Shown in pieces: positions 1-22,892 of a DNA stretch of 31,305 nucleotides (the stretch's first letter is position 1; the number at the start of each line of letters is the position of its first letter). The position numbers and the translations under genes were made by a program. Source of the DNA: Chromera velia (taxonomy: Eukaryota; Sar; Chromeraceae); assembly GCA_018398765.1 (NCBI GenBank), contig JAHBMJ010000988.1, positions 6,352 to 37,656 of the forward strand. The letters are read 5' to 3'. A model generated the notes under the pieces. That model was not told the DNA's origin. It did not search any database and was given only the letters and a program-made list of their open reading frames with translations.

Positions 1-397
1 GGGGGGGGGTAAAAAGGGTCTTTGTTCAGTTTCCTTTTTGTCTTAGGACGCTCGATTGTCCATCGGTTGAAGCAGCTGACTCGTAGCCTTTCTCTCTCTT
101 TTCTTTTCCCACCTTTCTCTCCTACTCTGCTCATCTTTTTATGTGTTTTCTCTTAATTGTCTTTGTTCTTTCTCCCTTACTGGTACAAAAGTGAATTCTT
201 CTCGCTGCATGTCGTGCGTAACGTGTAACGTCTCACAGTCAACTGTGATCGTGCAAAGTTTACACATATGTATGTAATACTTGTTGACTCGTTGCTGCGC
301 GCTCTCTCTCTCAAGTTTGGTCGAGGTCGAGGGAGCAGTGGATCCTTCCTTGAATCAGACAGACATCAAAATTATGTGCCGCTTAATGCATGCATGC

Positions 398-430
398 AGT
401 CAGTCACGTGCAGTTGCAGTCTGACTGACT
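398..430. repeat. Inverted repeat AGTCAGTCA/TGACTGACT
   Basis: A perfect 9-base stem with a 15-base loop containing CACGTG-flanking sequence, within a CAGT-rich patch. Confidence 0.65.
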
Positions 431-923
431 CGAATGGGACAATTGAAAGATCTCCGTACACTGACTGCACATGCAGTGGTCTAACTGTCTGTTTGGACTG
501 TTTGTTCCCTCTCTACTGAATTGTCTCACTGTCTCCTCGTTCCCCCTCTCGGAGTCGAACGCAGTCACCGAATCGGATGCTGGTTTGACTGTTCCCTCAT
601 TTTAAGGGTGCTTGACGACCCTCGAACACTCCACTTACACGCAGTGTAACGCACACCCGGGCCTACCAAAGCCGGCATCAATGTCGGGTCTGTTTGTTTG
701 CTCATTGATGTTGCTCAGGGGGCACTGGGGCAGGCGGGCACCAACCCTCAGGCTGTCAGAGGCGCGTTTCTGCCTTTGCATATTAATTCTTCTTTCATTT
801 CATTAAAGTGAATTCAATGAAACATGGTAATTAAAATTAGTCTCTTTCTGCCAGTGTGATACGTACCTTAGATTCATCTCTAGATTCATCTTGACGGTTC
901 TTTTTCAGTCTTATATATGATAA

Positions 924-956
924 TAGTATCATCATACTACTATAAGCATGATACTA
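924..956. repeat. Inverted repeat in AT-rich DNA
   Basis: TAGTATCAT (924-932) and ATGATACTA (948-956) are perfect complements with a 15-base loop. Confidence 0.7.
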
Positions 957-1369
957 GAGGGAAAAAAACTTAAAATAATATCATCATTTAAACAGAATTA
1001 ATATTTGTACTAACATTTGTATGATCGGATCTATGGTTCAATAATAACTTCAATTCATTTGAATGAAATCAATTTAACAAACCCTTCGATCATTGATTTA
1101 ACAAATGTTAAAGCGACGTCTTTACAGACCTGCACAAAAAGTTTATTCTGTTCAAAGTTGATGCCCTTTCTACTAGCCTTTCTGGTACTTTTTGTGATCA
1201 ACATATTCAAATTATGATTTCAAGTTCTGCATACGGCGGTAGCATCAATGGGCAACATTTTATTGAACTGCAGCAAACAGATCTTTATAAAGCCTCCATG
1301 GATTTAGATTATTAAAAAGTTTAGTAAAAGGTTTATAAATTTGATTCATGAAAAAATTGAAAATCTTTT

Positions 1370-1565
1370 GTATTTTATATATAGCCTGAGGCCTAAAGAC
1401 CAGCCTGGACATAGCTTAGCCGCCTAAGGCAGACTCTAACTGTGCAAAACTCAAAAGTCTGAAAAGTTACTTAACTGTGTTGACTGGTAGTTAAGCGGCC
1501 ATTATAGGCCGCCGCATGGCTGTCCATTGCTCTAGCCACTGCTACGCCCTGAGCTACACCGTTGT
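1370..1565 (-). repeat. Possible tRNA-derived SINE
   Basis: On the minus strand, GGTGTAGCTCAGGGCGTAGC (1541-1560), followed by GTGGCTAGAGCA, resembles the acceptor/D-arm half of a tRNA with an A-box-like TAGCTCAGGGCG. No B box (GGTTCGANTCC) is evident, and the body folds around GCGGCC-ATTATA-GGCCGC instead. A tRNA gene is excluded; a SINE-like head is possible. Confidence 0.3.
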
Positions 1566-1870
1566 ATTATGGTTACGACCTACTAGTAGTTGCCTCCTAG
1601 GTTGCCTCAAGCTGTATATATGCCTAGATATATACATGATTTAAGTTTAATAGTAAGCCATCATTGTTAATTATTGGAATAATGTTATGCAATGACGGTA
1701 ATATAATTATATAAATTAAAAACATTTGATAATGTAGTATCTTCAAAGTTGTAAGTGAATTGAATAAATATGAATTGAGACAGTTATAAGGTGTTACGAG
1801 TTAGTCGTGAACACAGGTCACTAACGGGCGCCGGAGCAGATAGGGAAACTTTCCTAGTAGTGCTAGGAAA

Positions 1871-1955
1871 AGGTTCAAGGTTCAAGGTTCAAGGTTCACT
1901 TCGAAGTAATGAACCTGAATCAGGTTCAAAAACAGGTTCAAAAACAGGTTCACTT
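1871..1955. repeat. AGGTTCA repeat cluster 1
   Basis: Four near-tandem AGGTTCA units are followed by three CAGGTTCA units spaced by A-rich linkers, ending AACAGGTTCACTTTT. The same end occurs in cluster 2. Confidence 0.85.
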
Positions 1956-2271
1956 TTAATTAATAGAAACCTCATTTTTTTGTGTTATTTTATGCCTTTA
2001 AATTAGGCTTTAATGCATTTTTAGAACGTTTTATTATAGAATCTATGCTAGGAATCTATGTCTTAGTAGTATTTTTAAATAGTTTAAATCAATATTTACG
2101 CTCATATTAGGTACTAGTCTCAAGTTATTCACTGTTTATAGTCGAAAATTAGTAATCAAAAAAGCCTGAAAAAATTGGAAAATGCCATAATTAAATTTAT
2201 ATGATCGTATCAATCATGACAATTTAGTCAATATAAGACCATTACAGCGTTTCTTTCTTTCTTTCATCTGC

Positions 2272-2721
2272 TCACCGGTTGCTCCGCGGCCCCTGCTCCT
2301 CCCCTCCTTCTCCGTGCACCGCCACCTCTTTGTCTTTGAGTCTTTGACCTGCTACTTCCGGCCCGGCCTGTTGCCCCCCCCCCTGCTCCCCCCTATGGCC
2401 CCCACCGCTCCCAGCTACCGCGGGTGGCACCCAAACATCTGGGTTTGCATTCGTTCTAACCTTTTGCCACACAAAATCGGATTAAAACTCTGTTTTCGAA
2501 TACTTATCAGTGCACCCGATCATATGAATTGGCAATATTATATCACCTGCTTTGTACTTCGCATGAGGAGCAACATTCTTGTTCAACCCCTCTCTCGTCC
2601 ACTTCGGAGTCTGCCCAGTGTTGTACTCAGTCCCCATGTGTGAAATTTCTAACCATCGTACGGTAACGGTTATCGTTGGAACCCCCCTCTTGGAAAAGGT
2701 ACACACAATCTCAAGCTTTCC
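2272..2721 (-). pseudogene. Decayed minus-strand reading frame, unknown protein
   Basis: One minus-strand frame is open from 2721 to 2272 except for a TAA at 2482-2484. The first part includes VPTITVTVRWLEISHMGTEY and YKAGDIILPIHMIG, with ordinary protein composition; the second starts SDFVWQKVRTNANPDVW and turns into a Gly/Gln/Glu-rich tail. A further minus-strand stretch at about 2722-2790 in another frame (VDIPLRAKRSLCRYVG) may be the upstream continuation after a frameshift. It looks like a dead gene or mobile-element protein. I do not recognise the family. Confidence 0.4.
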
Positions 2722-2949
2722 CTACATATCGACAAAGAGAGCGTTTGGCCCGCAGCGGAATGTCAACACATCCCTCCTCTTAGGGTGCTGGTAGCTCTGC
2801 AGAACGGTGGGAGGGGCCCTAGGAGGGGCCTCCCCCCCCCCCCCCCCCGTTGCTGTGCACGTAGCTCCGGCTCCTTATTTCATCCATATCGGCCGCGAAC
2901 GGTGCGGGCCTGGCCAGCCTTGTGCCAGTGGCTGCACGTCTGGCCTCCA

Positions 2950-3011
2950 AAACAGGTTTAAAACAGGTTCAACAGGTTCAACAAGTTCAAAACAGGTTCA
3001 ACAGGTTCACT
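2950..3011. repeat. AGGTTCA repeat cluster 2
   Basis: Five to six CAGGTTCA-like units, ending ACAGGTTCACTTTT as in cluster 1. Same orientation, about 1 kb away. Confidence 0.85.
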
Positions 3012-3729
3012 TTTTCAGATTTGAACCTTTTTTCAATAAACCGTTTCCCAGCCCTATTTCTTAGGGATTATTAGGAACCTACTATGAAGAACTTAGAAGC
3101 AGAAGAGCACAACTCAAGGTTTGTTGGATACATCAATGTCAAAGAGGGTAACTCGATCTCAGAACTCATTTCTTTTAATCTAGAGACAATCTCAATCAAT
3201 CTTAACACACGCATGCAATGCCAGATGCAAGCTCACATCGATTTGTCATGCCTTGCCTGCACAAGGACAGCGCGCCTTCATGTGATGACGTTATTCTCTA
3301 TCCCAATCTATCGCCCCTGACAGTCTCTCAAAGTCTCGAAGTACATTGCCACGTGAACTGAGGTCCCCGGCCTGACCGGGCTAAGCACACTGTCGCGCGG
3401 CATACCTGGGCCCTCGGCCGTGTGCCATCTTGCTCCTGCGCCTTCTACCAAAATCCCTGCGCCAGAGATTCCGCGTGCCTTCCATGCAGTCGATCGCGCA
3501 GCGCCTGGTCACATGCATGCATCATGATGCATGGGCCCGCCTGGGCGGCGCCATACAGCCTATGACACATGCCCCCCCCTTCACCAAGATTCTTCGCAGC
3601 GTTCGCGAAGAAGAATCTTTCTATGCACACAAAACAAGGCACACATCCACACTTTAACCCCGTGGGAACACACAAGGCACTCACCCGCACCGTAATACAC
3701 CGGATGATGTCCTTCCCTTAGAGGATCTT
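3012..3729. other. Stretch without a supported gene
   Basis: Contains ATGCAT/CATGCATG palindromes (about 3513-3535), a C-run near 3573 and short open frames on both strands, none convincing. Confidence 0.5.
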
Positions 3730-4026
3730 CTACTGGCGGAGCTCGTCGAGCATCTTATTGAAGGCCCCGCAGGTCTTCTCGCTCTCCTCTCCGGTCGACT
3801 GGGGCTCTTCTACTTCAGATCTGTCGTCTCTGACTCCCTCGTGCAAGGTTCCGATGGGAGTCATGACTGACATCGGTCTGGCTGCGGCGGCCGCCGCTCC
3901 TTCCCACCTGTTAGCTCTATCCTCCTCGTTGTTCCCATTGTCAGCATGTTGGCCGTCGCCCATGGTTTCGTCCTCCACTTTGACTGGAACTTCAAAGTAC
4001 TCTTCCTCCTCCTCCCTCTTGATGAC
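3730..4026 (-). CDS. Possible terminal exon of an unknown minus-strand gene
   Basis: On the minus strand a 98-codon open stretch begins right after CGACTAG, a usable acceptor (in-frame TAG just before it), and ends with TAG at 3730. The protein is acidic and low in hydrophobics: it opens VIKREEEEEYFEVPVKVEDE, which contains a VKVE sequence fitting the SUMO consensus (hydrophobic-Lys-x-Glu), has an Ala6 run, and ends AFNKMLDELRQ. Composition looks like a real C-terminal tail rather than a shadow; the plus strand over it is Ser/Leu-rich. I could not find upstream exons, and the sequence before the acceptor has a weak pyrimidine tract, so it may be a relic. No family recognised. Confidence 0.4.
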   Translation of the reverse strand, partial: VIKREEEEEYFEVPVKVEDETMGDGQHADNGNNEEDRANRWEGAAAAAARPMSVMTPIGTLHEGVRDDRSEVEEPQSTGEESEKTCGAFNKMLDELRQ

Positions 4027-4849
4027 CTAGTCGGTGTCGACAACTCGGTGTACTCCTTTTTGAAAACGGTAATTAAAGGCATGGACTCTGTCATTGTTCG
4101 CTGCATAAATGCGCATCCAACAGAAAGAGCATGTTCAGGAGGTAGATTCAAATTGGATAGTATGAATTGGACTATACGTGGCAGTACTAGTGTAACAGAA
4201 AGAACACACAGATTCATGTCGAAAGTAAATGAATGGACTGACATGAAACTTTCAGGAAAATATTGTCCTCTCCACAGACGCGGCAGAAAACATGTAAACA
4301 GAATCGGGGGAGTACAAATCTTAATTCATTTGCTTTATTCACACAGAGGGGTGCAAAAGAGGCCCTGTCGATGGATTAGATGAGGGTTTCTGTTAGATGG
4401 AATGAATGAAATAAATCAACCAAAACTTTTTAAACAGATCTGCACAAATAATGAAGGGAGCCATGATAAGGTGGTGAGGATAAATGATCAACAAATTTTA
4501 TAAAAACACAGTACGACCACTCTTATGCTTCAATTTGATGTGTCTTAAGAAGTGTCAAAGTATTCTCAAGTATGTTTAAAAAAATAAACGTAGGCTTAAA
4601 GATGGAAAACTTTTATTTGAGCTTAACCAGTCAACCAAACCTGAAGTATACCTGAAGTACCTTTGCTTGTGTGACCGCAATGAAGATGGTCCTCCTCTTT
4701 TCATCTTTTCTCCTCCTCCTTTCCTCCTAATTTCTTTCAGCCCTCACCCTCTCCCTCCTTTCCCCTTCTATCTCTCTCTCTTTCTCCTCCTTCTCCACGA
4801 CTAACAACGGCGGCTGACTCCTAATCGACCCTGCCGGCCGCTCACTCCC
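4027..4849. other. Stretch without a supported gene
   Basis: Upstream side of the minus-strand exon candidate. Positions 4390-4690 are AT-rich; 4690-4800 are a long pyrimidine tract. A 145-codon plus-strand frame at 3946-4383 overlaps the minus-strand exon and lacks family features. Confidence 0.5.
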
Positions 4850-5090
4850 CAACCTGCCCCTCTCTCGCCCCGGAGTGAGTAGAAGGGGGCGTTTTGTTTC
4901 GAGCTTCTCCTTTTGGAAGCCCATTTTCAGCAATATGTTGGCCCTCCTTCTATACATGCTCATCAGTCTCGCCTTTGAGACTTTTCTCCTGTAATTAACA
5001 CGGTCGACACAAAGATAAAATCAAACATATGAAAAGGGCATCTTCAGGAAGCAGATGAAGGCAGGGACCTAACAGAACCGACAGAAAAGT
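4850..5090. repeat. Diverged direct repeat, copy A
   Basis: This block shares order and wording with 5570-5810: GAGTGAGTAGAAGGGGGCGTT, then CCCATTTTCAGCAA, AATTAACACGGTCGACACAA and CTTCAGGAAGCAGATG. The copies are about 720 bases apart in the same orientation. On the minus strand both read a short KMGF..EKL peptide, but differences fall at all codon positions, so I do not call a gene. Confidence 0.8.
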
Positions 5091-5098
5091 TAACAGAT

Positions 5099-5142
5099 GC
5101 AGCGACAAGATTTTATGTGCTGCAGCAAGATTTTATGTGCTT
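5099..5142. repeat. Tandem duplication of a 20-22 base unit
   Basis: GCAGCGACAAGATTTTATGTGCT is followed at once by a near copy starting GCAGCAAGATTTTATG. Confidence 0.85.
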
Positions 5143-5569
5143 TCTCTGCCTGTCCCAGCCAGAGAAAACAAGAACAGCTTCAGAGAGGAAAGAAAAAAAC
5201 AAAGAAGGCACCACGGAATGAGGGCATAAAAAAACGAAGGGAGGGGAGATAGGAAGAAACGGAAGGAACGAATGAACGAAGGGAGAAAAAAAAAGAGAGA
5301 GAGAGAGAGAGAGAGCTTACTTTAGTTCGGTGGCAGGGGAAGGTGCGGAGCGGTTTGCGCCTCCAGCGGTGTTTCCTGTCATGTCTCCTGCCAGACTCAT
5401 GTGGGTGCCTCCTGCTCTGGTGAAAATTGACAGCTGGAGGCTCTGCTTTGGCTAAGATGGCTCTTCTCCACTCCTGCTGTCATCCGACCCCTCGATCCAT
5501 GATAATGTCTTGCTCTCTGTCTTAGGAGATGCGTGGGAGAGGTTAAGCTACAGCGGTATGATCCTCTCC

Positions 5570-5810
5570 CCAAACCGCTCCTCCTCCGCCCGGGAGTGAG
5601 TAGAAGGGGGCGTTCTGTTTTGAGCTTCTCTTTCTTGAAACCCATTTTCAGCAACATGTCGGCCCCCTTGCCATATATGCTGATCAGTCTCTCAGTTAAG
5701 ACTTCTCTCCTGCAATTAACACGGTCGACACAAAAACGAAATCAGGTACATAAAAAGGGACTCTTCAGGAAGCAGATGGAGGCAGAGACCTGACAAAACC
5801 GAGACACAAG
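5570..5810. repeat. Diverged direct repeat, copy B
   Basis: Partner of 4850-5090. Similarity fades on both sides, though an AGAGAAAACAAG / AGAGAACAAAAAGG purine-rich stretch downstream (about 5160 and 5855) suggests that the duplicated unit once extended farther. Confidence 0.8.
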
Positions 5811-7625
5811 GTGGCAGATCCGACCATCTCGTTCCTTTGTTTACTCCCCGTGCCAGAGAGAACAAAAAGGAGGCAAACAAGAAAAAAAAAAGGAAAGAAA
5901 GACAGGTGAATGGAGGAAATCGACTCTTTTGATGCTGACGAAAACACGGGTGTGGGAACTTCATGAAAAAACAAAAAAAACAGAAGTCTTTTCACCTCTG
6001 CGCTACGCCAAGAAAGTTCGATCACGTGTCCTATGGCAGGACCCAGGGCAACAAAAGTTACGTCATCTATAGCGGGGATGTGTCCCTGTCTCCCCTGCAT
6101 GATCGAGGATCGATGCTGTATGCAGAGTTTCTTGCACCTCCCCTCCCCCCCCCCCTTAATAGCCCCGAAGGGCCACCACAAAACTGCTGTATGAAGATAG
6201 GCCCGAAGGCCACTTCTTTCCCCTTTCTCGAAGCTTCTTCCCCCAATGGACCCCCCTCCTCCAGAAAAGTCTGCAGAACTTCTCCACTCTGCAGGACCCA
6301 CATGTTCCCATGCACCCTTGAAATGATCCGGTTCCCCGGCAATGGCCCCGAACAAATCGGAACTTCCACAGCATCTGCAGGCAGCAAGGTGGAAGGCATT
6401 CCACTTTATATATACAAAAAAAGAGCAGGAAGGATTACGCTTTCCCTTTCAATCCAATGACCAACATATCAGGTGAAGTATCTGTTTGCGGGCCCCTCTC
6501 TTCTCCCCTTCCCTCTCGTATTTTACCCTTCCTTTTTTGGCTTTCATCTTTGATGCTCGGACAATTCACTCAACTCTGTTGAAGCCTGCTTAGTGTATGG
6601 GTTTATTGAAAAGTCTGTATGTTGAGACAAACAGATGAAGACGTACTAGCTGCCTTCTTCTCTTCCCAAGAGAGTTCCTTCTCCACATGTCACAGGCTTT
6701 CACGAAGTGCCAGTTGGCTAAACTTTGAATTTCATTTTAAGAGCACCAAAGGTCGGGGGCAGGATCAGATAATGAGTCTGCCGACTGTTTCCCCTGCCTA
6801 ACCTGCACATGAGGCTGCTGTATTCTTAATCTGAAGGCACTGCCTTTGTTTCAAGATACCCACTTCCACAAATCCTTAGCACAAATCCACAAACAACGTA
6901 CCTTAATTGATCTGTTGATCGCCTCTTTGGACGTGCGGCACCCCTCAGCAGACTTTCGGTGGTTTTCTCTCTAGCTGAGCAGAATTATTTGAGTTAATCA
7001 CCTGCACAGACCAAATGATTAAGGCAGAGACTTAAGAAAGGGTTATAATGAAACAACATACGGAAGCAGTGCAAATGGCGGTGTCCCCGGCATAAATTCG
7101 GAGATCGAATAACTGTATGCAAGGACATGCAAAAACGTAAGTGAAATCATGTCCAGACATGCACAATATTCTTTGACATATAAACCGACATTTGGTGAGG
7201 CAGCTGGGATAGAAAACAGCGGAGGAGTGAATGGTGACACGTCTATATAGATGGATCAAAACCCTCGCTTTTCAGAGTGCATTTAAAAATGTATAAAAAC
7301 ATAATGCAAGAAAAAGATGTTATGAATGCCCTCTGACGGACTTCTGAGCTTATCCTAAAGGGGGCTTTGTCATCACACCTCTGTCTCCTCATCTAGTACG
7401 TCTTCGATTGTTATGGCTTACGGAAGAAAGATTCGCAAGAAGAGGAATTCAAAGACAGGCGCGGCGATCTTCGGAACACGCTGGTGTTAAGACTCAAAGA
7501 ACGCGATGAAAAAGGGCTAGTTTGGCTCACATCACGTACATAGACAAAAAGTGTAATCGAGAATGGCAGACAAAACGCGTACACGGAATGTTGACAAGCT
7601 CAACAAAAACGCAAACCATGTGCAC

Positions 7626-7627
<2 letters not shown>

Positions 7628-7707
<80 letters not shown>

Positions 7708-7730
7708 ATGTATGTGTGTGTGTGTATGTA
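7628..7730. repeat. Compound TA/TG microsatellite
   Basis: About 16 TA units run straight into about 19 TG units and then interrupted TATG/TG repeats. Both strands give long meaningless reading frames here. Confidence 0.97.
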
Positions 7731-8024
7731 AAAAACAATAACAGAAAAACGGGTGTTGTGGAAGTGTGTAATTCAGAGGACATGTCAAAAAATGAAAGCG
7801 TTAATTGCTCTCTGTTTGTCAATCTTGTGAGGGGCTCCGTAGCTGCAAGCGTTCCAACCCAGAACCTTATGTCTTTCAATGTGACATCACAGCAGTGATT
7901 ATGCTAGATCATATCAGATTTTTTTTTTCACAGAAAATGTGTCAGCGTCACTGCATGTGGGACAGAAATTCCAGTCGAAAAAAAAAAAATTCATCGTCCA
8001 TGCATACATATGCATACAGATTGT

Positions 8025-8110
8025 GCGGCGCGCCACGCATGCAGTCCTCATGCGGCGCCGCCGCGCCGCGCGTGCATTAATTGCGCGGCCGCGCGGTGGC
8101 ACCGCCGCAA
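8025..8110. promoter_or_regulatory. CpG-rich palindromic patch upstream of the remodeller
   Basis: A short, very GC-rich stretch with many CG dinucleotides, ATGCAT sites and the perfect palindrome GCGCGGCCGCGC (8083-8094), about 400 bases before the remodeller ATG. It could be a promoter element or a CpG-island-like start region; there is no TATA box or known factor site I can name. The distance is reasonable for a promoter plus 5' UTR, but that is inference. Confidence 0.3.
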
Positions 8111-8488
8111 ACGTCCCAAAATATTCAGGCCCGTCTCTGAATGTCTCTGAAAAGAGCTTTCGTTGCATGGATCTGATCGAAAGCACCGATCGATGCCACG
8201 CGGCTAACAATCTTCGCGAGGTGATGCCACGGCGTCACTTTCTGTCAGCCTTTGACCGGATAAGAGAAGCTGTTCACCTTCCTGATCTTGTGTGCAAAGC
8301 TTATTTTGTCAGGGGACTCCTGTTTGTGCCAAAAATTGCGGCTTTCTTTTTCAGCAGAGTCTCTCTTGAAAAGCTCCGGATAGCCAGTCGTCGTTGGATT
8401 TCGGATCTGTAGAGCTCTTGTTGGTGTGAGAGAGCAACTCTCCTCCCGGGGAGGGGTTCCAAGAAGTCTTCCGTAAGCAAAGTAGTGC

Positions 8489-21155
<12,667 letters not shown>

Positions 21156-21844
21156 GTCAGGGGGGGGTGGTCCTTCCTGATTTTGTTTGGGTTTGGGGGG
21201 GAAGAAGTGGAGGGAGGGGGAAAGGGAAAGTCCGATGTACAGGTCAAGAGAGAAGTTGTTTGACCGCCGTCTGTCCGATTGAAGGTGGTGTGATGGTCTG
21301 ATTGATGTTTGGCGTCTTGGGTGGTTTTGTCAAGATGAAGTGGTTGCTAGGGGAATGGGTTGTCTGCCTTCTTTCGTCTCCCTTCTTTGTCTGTCTCTGT
21401 CTGATGTCTGGAGCGCTTTTGGGGGGGCTCTTGTTGGTCACTGTCGTGGCTTTTGTTTCTTTCAGGAATTTTGATTCTTTTTGTCTTGGGCTTCCTTCCA
21501 CTGCCCGGTCTTCTCTCTCTTTTCTCATTGTTCGTTTGTTGAGCTCTCCCCCTCTCCTTTTGACATTTCTGCGGTCCTCTTGTCCTCGTTTTTTGCCAAG
21601 AAAAGAAAAAGGTAAAAAATCAAAACCGTCTCCGCTCCTGGTCTGCTCCTCGCCTAGAAAGACAAGGAGGGAAGACCCCTACATCCCGTATCATTTCCTC
21701 CTACTTCCGCTTCGCTCGTAAGGTCCTTTCCTCTTCCAGTCCTTGTGCACTCTTCAGTTGCAAGACTGTCTGAAAACACATCACTGTGTTGCCCTTCCTC
21801 GGCAGAGAACAGAAAAAAACAAAAAAAGATCATGGCTGTTGCAG
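21156..21844 (+). other. 3' flank of the remodeller
   Basis: T- and G-rich sequence after the TGA stop, presumably 3' UTR and terminator region. No AATAAA signal is evident. A hydrophobic frame at 21302-21721 is probably a by-product of T-richness. Confidence 0.5.
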
Positions 21845-21957
21845 GTGCGATCTAGAGAGTGCTTTTTCCTTCACACGATGAAGACAGCTGTGAACGCACT
21901 TTTACAGCTAGCGCTCACGTCTGCGGTCCCTAGTTGCAACCTCAGGCAAGAGAGAAG
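21845..21957 (+). CDS. Possible exon with signal-peptide-like start, function unknown
   Basis: The stretch follows a good acceptor (GCTGTTGCAG, ending 21844) and ends at a strong donor (AAG then GTAAGT, at 21958). In frame it contains MKTAVNALLQLALTSAVPSC starting at 21878: a short Lys-containing head, a hydrophobic core and small residues, like a signal peptide. It could be a first coding exon starting at that ATG or an internal exon. No downstream partner exon is recognisable, because about 900 bp of AT-rich sequence and the retrotransposon follow. It may be a chance ORF or a gene split by the insertion. Confidence 0.3.
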
Positions 21958-22887
21958 GTAAGTGGCCGTTTCGAAATTAAGTGAGTCCTAGAGTGAGTCC
22001 ATCATCCGCAAACCGCACACGAAAATCGCATACGCATACGTATTTTGATCCATAAATTGCCGTACTTGTATATATAATGCTGCATTCATGCAGGCCTTGG
22101 TTTGTTTCTCTCAAAATCAATTTAGGAATCATGATTAGCTAGTGCTTAATTTAAATTCATCATGATTAATTGAATGTATTAAAAACTATATACATATAAT
22201 GCAGCATATTTGGATTGATCAATGATCATTATGGATAAAGAGATTTTGGTTACATATACAAGTAGTTACTAGTAAAATGTTTAGTTTTTTTCTTTTTTAA
22301 GTTTACACTGTAAGTATACAGCTACACGATCCATAGTTGTACCTAAAGTTGTACTAGTACGACCTAAAGTACGGCCATCATAACTTAGAGATTGAATCGG
22401 GGGAATGAACCCAAATTTATTACCACTGGCAACTTTGGGGATAATGGATCCGACATTGGATTACATATAGTCTAACGTATAGTTTTAGATTTAGAAATCA
22501 AAACTTTATCACTGCGGCAAACTCCTATTTTGGACCACTTTCAAACTGTCAGTGCCCGTCGATCGGCGGTCGGCCGACCATAACTCGGATATTTTAATCA
22601 TCATCATTATATTTATAAGGTATTAGAAGTTAGTTTCTAAAAGCCCCGTGCTATGAGTCCGTGGTATGCTGCAATCTAGGCTACAATTAAGACGTCCTAA
22701 AAGACAACAGCAACACTAGTAGCAACACGTTCCTATAAGCTTTACTCTGATCTAAGCCTAGATTTAAGCACCGTATATATAGAAACAAAAAAAGAAAAAA
22801 GATTTAAAGTTGAGATAATACACAGTTAAATTGACATGTCATTTTTTTTTTTCTATAGTTTTTCTTCCTCTTTTAAATATTTTATTT
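21958..22887. other. AT-rich gene-free stretch before the retrotransposon
   Basis: About 930 bases with a marked drop in GC, frequent stops in all frames and no repeats I can pair. It resembles the AT-rich block at 785-2270 in texture. The retrotransposon inserted at its right end. Confidence 0.6.
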
Positions 22888-22892
22888 CAAAG

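Larger units (their letters stand above)
1..2271. other. Gene-free left flank, CT-rich then AT-rich
   Basis: Positions 1-780 are mixed and pyrimidine-rich. Positions 785-2270 turn strongly AT-rich, with hairpins, the SINE-like unit and AGGTTCA cluster 1. Short reading frames exist, but none has protein-like composition or good splice sites. Confidence 0.6.
5811..8488. other. Intergenic region upstream of the remodeller
   Basis: Apart from the microsatellite and the CpG-rich patch, I see no gene I can support. Long overlapping frames exist on both strands at 5765-6460, but both strands are open together, which argues against either. Some of the sequence before 8489 must be promoter and 5' UTR of the remodeller. 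Confidence 0.5.

Noticed and set aside
1541-1560. A tRNA gene on the minus strand
   Set aside because: Only the D-arm half resembles a tRNA; there is no T-arm or matching acceptor strand.
1871-3011. Telomeric or CRISPR-like repeats
   Set aside because: The units are seven to eight bases with irregular linkers and are not TTTAGGG-like; there are no unique spacers of constant length.
3946-4383. A 145-codon plus-strand frame
   Set aside because: It partly overlaps the better-supported minus-strand exon and has no recognisable features.
5765-6460. Overlapping frames of 196, 165 and 110 codons on both strands
   Set aside because: Both strands are open over the same bases and no family motif appears. 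The minus-strand frame at 6067-6399 has the most protein-like composition and a TATATA run just before its ATG, but that is too close for a TATA box.
7522-7898. Frames with poly Tyr-Ile and Cys-Val runs
   Set aside because: They are translations of the TA/TG microsatellite.
21302-21721. A hydrophobic 139-codon plus-strand frame
   Set aside because: It lies in the T-rich 3' flank of the remodeller, starts with a non-ATG codon in the longest form, and has no splice or family support.
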